From Prevotella denticola (lineage in GTDB: Bacteria > Bacteroidota > Bacteroidia > Bacteroidales > Bacteroidaceae), in the NCBI RefSeq assembly GCF_900454835.1, contig NZ_UGTM01000001.1:372501-436500 (forward strand): a DNA stretch of 64,000 nt, given 5' to 3'. A program made the translations under genes and the position numbers. Below the pieces are notes generated by a model. The model saw only the letters and a list, made by a program, of their open reading frames with translations, ran no database searches and had not been told where the DNA came from. Positions 9,489 through 15,029 of this stretch are shown here, one piece after another. The first letter of the stretch is position 1. Every line of letters starts with the position of its first letter.

Positions 9489-10444
9489 AACTCTCTATCA
9501 GCCTCTTTATTCCGATTAACCCTCCTATTTTGCAGTATAAATAATTGCTCATCTATATTAAGTTTATAAACTTCAAAAACAGCTTTATCTACTTCTTCAT
9601 CTGATGCTTTATTTTGTATCCTCCTATAAATAACTTCTGTTAAGAACCTTGGAAAATCAAGTTTTAATAAGGTCTTTTCTAATGTTGTAACATACAATTG
9701 TATTCCGCCTCCTTGTACTTCTGCCTCCGTTGTAAGTTTAAGATACCAGTCAAATAATTTACTGTTCATTAAACCTACAAATTGTATAAGATAATCTTTT
9801 TTACCAACCATTATATCTACAGCATTGTTACATATAAGGCGATTTTCATCAAAGCAAAAATTAATATTGCACCCTATGATCTTCCACATAACCTTTGGCT
9901 TATTAAAATCCTCCCAATACTTTGCTCCCCACCTTTGCATAGCATACCATTCGTAACGAATACCCGTCTCTGCTTTATTGCGCTTTGATAATGGATCCTT
10001 ATATTGTAACATATGTGAATAGACTGCTGGGTATTGTTCCTTGAATGCTCTTTCAGCTTTCTCTGATGTGCCCTGAATAGAATTATCAAACTGATAAGGG
10101 AAGTGCCATGGGATATATATTAACCATAAATCTGCCCACTCATAACCATATCGTTTAATGTCACGTCCTCGCAATATAGGTCGAATAAGTTCCTCCGTCC
10201 TTTCCTTTTCTTCAGCAGACTGACAATTTGCCAATATTTCTTTACGTTTTGTAGAATTAATGATAAAAGCTTCATTACAACCAGTGAGGACACCACGATA
10301 TATATTGATGTCCCAATCCTTCAAAGGTATTCCCACCGCTTCTATCTTGCGTTTGATGCTTTGCTCTATTGGAGATAATATGACCCAGCTGTCTGCTGTA
10401 TTAAAGTCGCACATCACCAGCTCTTGCTGCACGAAAATGCGCAT
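9485..10444 (-). CDS. Silent alternative target-recognition cassette
   Basis: 319 codons homologous to the C-terminal third of the upstream methyltransferase but lacking any catalytic domain. It shares the framework (LSPIEQSIKRKIEAVG, RTEELIRPILRGRDIKRYG) and then diverges after DLWLIY into a different recognition region. Its ATG abuts the invertase TGA directly (TGAATG), with no promoter in between, so it is read as a storage copy rather than a functional stand-alone gene; some read-through translation cannot be excluded. After inversion it would be fused in frame at methyltransferase codon 815 to give a protein of about 1133 aa. Confidence 0.85.
   Translation of the reverse strand: MRIFVQQELVMCDFNTADSWVILSPIEQSIKRKIEAVGIPLKDWDINIYRGVLTGCNEAFIINSTKRKEILANCQSAEEKERTEELIRPILRGRDIKRYGYEWADLWLIYIPWHFPYQFDNSIQGTSEKAERAFKEQYPAVYSHMLQYKDPLSKRNKAETGIRYEWYAMQRWGAKYWEDFNKPKVMWKIIGCNINFCFDENRLICNNAVDIMVGKKDYLIQFVGLMNSKLFDWYLKLTTEAEVQGGGIQLYVTTLEKTLLKLDFPRFLTEVIYRRIQNKASDEEVDKAVFEVYKLNIDEQLFILQNRRVNRNKEADREF
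10121..10443 (-). repeat. Right arm of the specificity inverted repeat
   Basis: Inverted partner of 8581-8903. Matching blocks are 10402-10443, 10176-10203 (28 bp perfect) and 10133-10165 (33 bp perfect). The outer edge is inside the first codon of the silent cassette, one base from the stop codon of the invertase gene, so inversion leaves the invertase intact and outside the segment. Confidence 0.9.
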
Positions 10445-11056
10445 TCAACTTTCCGCCAAATTCTTCAGTCTGATAAACCGGGCGAGTGTGTTACGATCCA
10501 CCTTACATAGCTTGGCTATTTTGCGTTGTGATGTCCCGATTTTTAGTAGTTCAATAATAAGTGTTTCTTTACCAGAAAGTTTATATTTTTCAGGATTATT
10601 TCTTCGCCCTTTAGGTCTGCCTAAGATCTTTCCTTCTGCCTTCTTCCTTGCCAATGCTTCCTTTGTACGTTGACTGATTAGGTTGCGTTCAATCTCTGCT
10701 GACAGCCCGAAGGCAAAGGCGAGCACCTTACTTTGTATGTCATCACCAAGCCGATAGTTGTCTTTAATAGTCCACACACGGCATTCTTTGTTCATACAAA
10801 TATTGAGAATTTCCATTATCATAAACAGGTTACGCCCAAGTCGTGACAGTTCGCTGCAAATGATGATGTCGTTTTTATCCACTTTCTTCAATAGCTTGCC
10901 CAATTGTCTCTTGTCATAGTTCTTTGTCCCACTGATTGTTTCTTCAATCCAATCATTAATCTTGAGCTTCTGACGTTCACAGAAGTTCATAATCTCAAAA
11001 CGTTGGTTCTCTACAGTTTGTTTGTCACTGCTTACTCTGATGTATCCGTATATCAT
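10445..11056 (-). CDS. Serine recombinase / DNA invertase
   Basis: 203 aa, the usual size for Pin/Hin-type invertases and small resolvases. The N-terminal catalytic domain has YIRVSSDKQT (catalytic serine near residue 9) and SELSRLGRN (the conserved arginine region), followed by the long E helix (LSAEIERNLISQRTKEALARKKAEG). The C-terminal helix-turn-helix is GTSQRKIAKLCKVDRNTLARFI. It sits just outside the invertible segment and its stop codon touches the repeat edge, so it most likely catalyses the specificity switch. A role in moving the island is the alternative. Confidence 0.9.
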   Translation of the reverse strand: MIYGYIRVSSDKQTVENQRFEIMNFCERQKLKINDWIEETISGTKNYDKRQLGKLLKKVDKNDIIICSELSRLGRNLFMIMEILNICMNKECRVWTIKDNYRLGDDIQSKVLAFAFGLSAEIERNLISQRTKEALARKKAEGKILGRPKGRRNNPEKYKLSGKETLIIELLKIGTSQRKIAKLCKVDRNTLARFIRLKNLAES

Positions 11057-11174
11057 ACTCTTTTTTTATTAATAGGTTGTACTTTGTTGTATTTTAAACG
11101 GAAAAAGTCTATAGTTTGCAATATAAGAAAGAATCGGTCCATTATCAAACTAATTATAAGTTTTAAAACCGTTT

Positions 11175-11253
11175 GCTGTCATTTTTAACATTTAGTGTAG
11201 TTGGTTAATATTCAGTTGTTTATAAGCTGATGGCGGGTGACGGGAGTGACAGC
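11175..11253 (+). repeat. 79-bp element, left copy
   Basis: It begins GCTGTCATTTTTAACA and ends AGTGACAGC. TTATAA starts at offset 45, GTGAC at 62 and AGTGACAGC at 70. The reverse complement of 13556-13634 has the same boxes at exactly the same offsets and the same total length, so the two form an imperfect inverted pair around the DUF6078/VapE cassette. Confidence 0.8.
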
Positions 11254-11277
11254 AGACAAAAATAATTCGTGAAAAAC

Positions 11278-11309
11278 TTGACAAGGGGTATCTCCGTGTT
11301 GTATCTTTG
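11278..11309 (+). promoter_or_regulatory. Promoter for the DUF6078 gene
   Basis: TTG at 11278-11280, a 21-nt spacer and TATCTTTG at 11302-11309. The predicted start of transcription near 11315 gives a leader of about 95 nt before the ATG at 11409. Confidence 0.65.
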
Positions 11310-11322
11310 CAGGCAGATACCA

Positions 11323-11395
11323 GGAAGACCAACAGTACGCCGGACGTGCTTTATCTACAAACCGACAGGGTCTTCCAGTTTGTTTTTTTCTTTTA
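11323..11395 (+). terminator. Possible attenuator in the DUF6078 leader
   Basis: ggaagacc (11323-11330) can pair with ggtcttcc (11369-11376). The 3' arm is followed by a T-rich run (tttgtttttttcttttaaa), just before the start codon at 11409. The layout fits a leader terminator or attenuator; the 38-nt loop makes it uncertain. Confidence 0.35.
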
Positions 11396-11408
11396 AACCA
11401 ATCTATTT

Positions 11409-11834
11409 ATGTGTACAGTTTTTTCCAACGTGCCCAATGACTGGGCAGTGTGCTTTATGCACGATTGTATTCTCAAAGAACAGTGTCTGCGCCATCATGC
11501 GGGCAGGTCACTTCCTGTTAACCAGCATTCGGCATTGACGGTTCTCCCCTCCGCACGGACCGGGGACAGCTGTCAGGAGTTCCATGCCATGAAGACGGAA
11601 CGGCTGGCATGGGGCTTCTCGCATCTCTTCGACGATGTGAAGCACAGTGACTACCGCCCTCTGCGCCGTGAGATAGAGGCGTATTTCGGAAGCCGCTTTG
11701 TGTACTATCGCTATCACCGGGGCTTCAATAAGCTGTGTGAGGAAGAGCAGCAATGGATAGACGGGCTTTTCCGGCGTTATGGCTATACTGCTCCACGTGT
11801 TTATGACAACTACCGGACGAGCTGGAAATATTAA
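11409..11834 (+). CDS. DUF6078 family protein (copy 1)
   Basis: 141 aa, no signal peptide. The N-terminal part is cysteine-rich (CFMHDCILKEQCLRHH, then a further Cys in GDSCQEF), spaced as if to bind a metal. The core RLAWGFSHLFDDV corresponds to RFAWGISHIYDNV in the second family member at 45344-45802. Function is unknown; the Bacteroidota DUF6078 family is the best match from memory. It lies between the left 79-bp element and the VapE gene, with its own promoter and possible leader attenuator, so it may regulate or belong to that cassette. Confidence 0.65.
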   Translation: MCTVFSNVPNDWAVCFMHDCILKEQCLRHHAGRSLPVNQHSALTVLPSARTGDSCQEFHAMKTERLAWGFSHLFDDVKHSDYRPLRREIEAYFGSRFVYYRYHRGFNKLCEEEQQWIDGLFRRYGYTAPRVYDNYRTSWKY

Positions 11835-12026
11835 GAGTTAAGGAGTGAAAGGGAGTGATAGGAGTTAAGGCATTAGCTTATTCTGAAAGAATGGAGAAGT
11901 TAACTTTAGTGTAAAGGAGTTGGGTTGACAGGCTGTTAAGGAGGTCTTGTTTCCTTGGTGTTAACGCTCCGCACGAATCGTGTTTGCTACTGACACACTT
12001 AGTGTTGGTATGCGTCTTAAAAATAA

Positions 12027-12129
12027 TTTCTCCGTTTCTCTGTTCTCTGTGTGAACCAAATACTGTGCAGATAAAGACAGAATGACAGACAGGATAAGAA
12101 AAGGCAGAATAACAGCTTAACTTTTTCCT
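12027..12129 (+). repeat. Imperfect direct repeat, copy A, upstream of vapE
   Basis: About 100 bp sharing tttctccgt, ctctgtgtga, gataaagac, gaatgacagacagg and cagaataacag in the same order with copy B (12186-12284). It lies in the 450-bp gap between the DUF6078 gene and vapE, which holds no other gene. Confidence 0.7.
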
Positions 12130-12185
12130 ACGGATCTTTTCGCTCCTTATACCTTTAGGTTTCTCTGTGCAGGTTCTGTCCTCTG

Positions 12186-12284
12186 TTTCTCCGTGCTCTC
12201 TGTGTGAGCCAAGATAAAGACGGAATGACAGACAGGGTAAGAGAAAGACAGAATAACAGTTTAACTTTTTTACTCTTTTTTCCT
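12186..12284 (+). repeat. Imperfect direct repeat, copy B, upstream of vapE
   Basis: Second copy of the repeat at 12027-12129. It ends directly at the ATG of vapE (12285), so it forms the gene's leader. It may reflect a duplication of the upstream regulatory region or of short iteron-like sites. Confidence 0.7.
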
Positions 12285-13543
12285 ATGAAAATTAAGAATC
12301 TTAAGAAAATCAAAGCTGAAAACCAGCGTAACCGACAGGCTGGAAAACTGAAACATGACATCACCTGCCGCCTGCTCGACTATCTTGAGCTGAAGTATGA
12401 AATGCGGCATAATACGGCCTTAGGTTGTACGGAAATCCGCAAGGCGGGCAGTAACGAACCTTTTGTGGCAGCGGATGAACGCATGCGCAATACTATCGCT
12501 ATCAAGGCGCGACTTGATGGAATTGATGTGTGGGACAAGGATATCCGACGATATACGGAGTCGGACTTTGTCAAGGTTTTTAATCCTGTGGACGACTTCC
12601 TGAATCGTCTGCGTGGGCGATGGGACGGAAAGGACCATATCAATGCTTTGGCTAATTGTGTACCCAATGACAATGCACGGTGGGCAGATTGGTTTCACAC
12701 GTGGTTTCTTGCGATGGTGGCGCAATGGATGGGCTTGGATAATGCACATGGCAACAGTGTTGCACCGCTACTCATCTCACGACAAGGCTATCGGAAGTCT
12801 ACCTTCTGTAAACGTTTGCTACCCGAAGTGTTGCAGTGGGGCTATAATGACAACCTTGTCATCAGTGAGAAGCAGAACACGCTGCGGGCAATGACACAGT
12901 CGTTACTTATCAATATTGATGAGTTTAATACGTTGTCTGCCAAGATGCAGGACGGTTTTTGAAAAATGTTATGCAGCTTGCAAGTGTGAAACTCCGTCAG
13001 CCTTACCGCCAACAGCAAGTCACGCTGCCACGTATTGCCTCTTTCATCGCCACAGCAAATGTCTCGGATGTCTTTAGCGACCCCAGTGGCTGCCGTCGTT
13101 TTATAGCGGTTACGCTGACAGGTCCAATCCGTCTGCCTGACCGCATAGACTATGAGCAGGTTTATGCACAGGCGGTTGCCGAACTTGAGGCTGGTAGGCG
13201 TTACTGGTTTGATGAGGCTGACACCCAGGAGATTATGGCAAACAACGTGCAATATCAACAGCGCACCCCTGCTGAGGCTCTCTTCTTCGAGTGCTTTTCC
13301 ATCCCTAAGGACTTGACCAAGGGTGCCTATATGACAGCTGCCTCCATCTTCAGTCTGCTCCGTCAGCGATATGGCAGTCAGCTACACCTGACAAGCCTCT
13401 CCCATTTCGGGCGTGTCCTTGCCAATATCCCGAACCTCCACAGTAAGCATTCTTCGCACGGCACAGAGTATTTGGTGGCGATACGTAGCTGTACGGATCA
13501 GTCCGTCAATCCTAACTTAAAACGTCAGTTGCTATCTGAATAA
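12285..13543 (+). pseudogene. VapE-like P-loop ATPase/helicase, split by a -1 frameshift
   Basis: Virulence-associated protein E family (phage/plasmid primase-helicase type). The ATG at 12285 (MKIKNLKKIKAENQ) is preferred; the upstream in-frame extension lies in repeat DNA. Frame 1 holds RGRWDGKDHI, the P-loop region ISRQGYRKSTF and Walker B INIDEFNTL, and stops at TGA 12960-12962. Frame 2 continues exactly where the family does: LKNVMQLASVKLRQPY, SFIATANVSDVFSDPSGCRRF (arginine-finger region). One extra T in the T5 run at 12956-12960 would restore a protein of about 419 aa. It could be a true disruption, a sequencing error, or ribosomal slippage. No primase domain is attached. Confidence 0.82.
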
Positions 13544-13555
13544 ACTTTCAAAGTT

Positions 13556-13634
13556 GCTGTCACTGCTGTCACGCTTCGATGCGTTATAAGTAGTTTATAA
13601 TCTTTCGGTTGCGTGAAGTGTTAAAAGTGACAGC
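13556..13634 (-). repeat. 79-bp element, right copy (inverted)
   Basis: It begins 13 bp after the vapE stop with GCTGTCACTGCTGTCAC and ends TGTTAAAAGTGACAGC. Box positions mirror the left copy exactly. The remaining gap to dinD (13635-13917) holds the dinD promoter and leader. Confidence 0.8.
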
Positions 13635-13732
13635 AACTAAAAACAAAACTATGTTTGCTTTATTGACATTCAGTATGAAATGTTTTTTGTAAAAAACCTT
13701 TTCTCTTTATTCTTTATATAAATATTTTATAT

Positions 13733-13740
13733 TATCTTTG
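13733..13740 (+). promoter_or_regulatory. -7 box for dinD
   Basis: TATCTTTG matches the Bacteroidota -7 consensus; the -33 region is weak (ctttat near 13712). The leader to the dinD ATG is about 170 nt. No obvious LexA-type dyad was recognised. Confidence 0.5.
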
Positions 13741-13786
13741 CAAGGTGTTACCCGTGTTAATGGGAAGTGTAACTAAAAACTCATCT

Positions 13787-13837
13787 ATGAAAGAGTGCAA
13801 GGACACTATATATTTTCTTGTTCGTAAATGGAGATAA
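13787..13837 (+). CDS. Possible 16-aa leader peptide before dinD
   Basis: A short ORF reading MKECKDTIYFLVRKWR lies in the long dinD leader. It is the only notable ORF there. Evidence is positional only; it may be chance. Confidence 0.2.
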   Translation: MKECKDTIYFLVRKWR

Positions 13838-13917
13838 AGTGTGAGATATTTAATATCTAAGCTACAAAGTGTTCTAAGTCTTGCTGCTATGAATGAGATA
13901 AAAGCTACAAAACTGAT

Positions 13918-14769
13918 ATGATGAAAAAAGAAGTAATTCAAGAATTATACAATGGCTTTGAAGCTGTGGCTGTAGAGGTCGAAGGGATTGAATGTTGGAG
14001 TGCACGCGAACTTCAGCTGCTTTTGGGTTATTCTAAATGGGAGAACTTCTCGAAAGTAATAGATAAAGCCAGAATTGCTTGTGAAAATGCAGGGAGTTTG
14101 GTTTCTGACCATTTTCCTGACGTCAGGAAAATGGTTAATCTTGGGTCAGGATCAGAAAGAGAGATTGATGATATTCTCTTAACTCGCTATGCCTGCTACT
14201 TAATTGCACAAAATGGTGACCCACGTAAAGAACAGATAGCATTTGCACAAACCTATTTTGCGATGCAGACACGTAAGGCTGAGTTAATAGAGCAAAGGCT
14301 ATTGGAGATAGAACGTGTGAAAGCACGTACAAAGCTGCAAGAGACAGAAAAGCATTTATCTGGCATTCTCTATGAAAGAGGTGTTGACAGTAAAGGCTTT
14401 GCTGTAATCCGCTCTAAAGGAGATCAGGCATTGTTTCGCTTGAGTACAGCACAAATGAAAAAGAAGATGGGAGTGCCTGCAAGTAGACCTGTTGCTGATT
14501 TCCTACCGACTATCAGTATTAAAGCGAAAGATTTTGCAGCTGAGATGACTAACGTCAATGTGCAACAAAAGGACTTATATGGAGAAGGTCAAATCAGTAA
14601 TGAACATATTGAAAATAATAAAGCTGTTCGGCAAATGATGATTCAACGTGGGATTATACCAGAGAATCTGCCTCCAGCGGAAGACGTTAAAAAGGTAGAA
14701 AGGAGGTTGGTGAGTGAAGAAAAGAAAGCTTTAATAAACAAGCGAGGGAAAGATACGTATAAAAGGTGA
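13918..14769 (+). CDS. dinD: DNA-damage-inducible protein D
   Basis: 283 aa, close to the usual DinD length. A Bro-N-like N-terminal region (ECWSARELQLLLGYSKWENFSKVIDKA) is followed by the DinD-specific RYACYLIAQNGDPRKEQIAFAQTYFA and a C-terminal part with KDFAAEMTNVNV and a lysine-rich end. DinD family proteins are linked to the DNA damage response (RecA antagonism in E. coli) and are often found inside type I restriction loci. Here it lies between the VapE cassette and a small HsdR-tail-like ORF, which fits a decayed type I locus. ATG at 13918 or 13921 are both possible. Confidence 0.88.
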   Translation: MMKKEVIQELYNGFEAVAVEVEGIECWSARELQLLLGYSKWENFSKVIDKARIACENAGSLVSDHFPDVRKMVNLGSGSEREIDDILLTRYACYLIAQNGDPRKEQIAFAQTYFAMQTRKAELIEQRLLEIERVKARTKLQETEKHLSGILYERGVDSKGFAVIRSKGDQALFRLSTAQMKKKMGVPASRPVADFLPTISIKAKDFAAEMTNVNVQQKDLYGEGQISNEHIENNKAVRQMMIQRGIIPENLPPAEDVKKVERRLVSEEKKALINKRGKDTYKR

Positions 14770-14772
14770 GAG

Positions 14773-14800
14773 TTTGTAATTTCTTAATCCTATATCTTTG
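14773..14800 (+). promoter_or_regulatory. Promoter for the small ORF and PHP-ATPase operon
   Basis: TTTG at 14773-14776 and TATCTTTG at 14793-14800; the 16-nt spacer is short. It lies just after the dinD stop and gives a leader of about 23 nt to the ATG at 14828. Confidence 0.5.
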
Positions 14801-14827
14801 CAAAAGAAGAATTAATCCTGTGCTGAT

Positions 14828-15016
14828 ATGCACAGAATAATCAACTATCTTCTAAAGAAATATCATTATCCACCAAAGGAAATTGCCAATGCATTGGAAA
14901 CTGTCATCAAACAATGCGAGCAGTGGACGGATAATGAACAAGAGAATTATTCAATAAAATCAACCAAGATATATGAAATTCACGAGGAAGACATACAAAT
15001 GGTTGCAGAACCATAA
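14828..15016 (+). CDS. Small protein resembling the C-terminal tail of HsdR
   Basis: 62 aa. The core LLKKYHYPPKEIANALETVI followed by KQCEQW resembles the last helical segment of type I restriction R subunits (the ..KKYGYPP.. tail region). It is far too short for HsdR, so it may be a remnant or a domesticated small protein. It has its own promoter and is 13 bp upstream of the PHP-ATPase gene, suggesting co-expression. The assignment rests on motif resemblance only. Confidence 0.5.
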   Translation: MHRIINYLLKKYHYPPKEIANALETVIKQCEQWTDNEQENYSIKSTKIYEIHEEDIQMVAEP

Positions 15017-15029
15017 AATATAAAATAAT

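Larger units (their letters stand above)
8581..10443. other. Invertible DNA segment (specificity switch)
   Basis: The 1863-bp segment between the inverted-repeat edges carries two alternative C-terminal ends that converge tail to tail at a shared TTAA (stops at 9486-9488 and 9485-9487). Recombination across the repeats would exchange the expressed and silent ends without a frame change. The neighbouring serine recombinase is the likely enzyme. The exact crossover dinucleotide cannot be read from one orientation. Confidence 0.82.
11175..13634. mobile_element. Candidate cassette: DUF6078 + VapE between inverted 79-bp elements
   Basis: Two genes and their leaders are bracketed by inverted copies of a 79-bp element. 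VapE-type ATPases are typical of phage-like and satellite elements. No integrase lies inside and no clear target-site duplication is visible just outside the ends, so mobility is a hypothesis; the repeats might instead be replication or regulatory sites. Confidence 0.4.
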
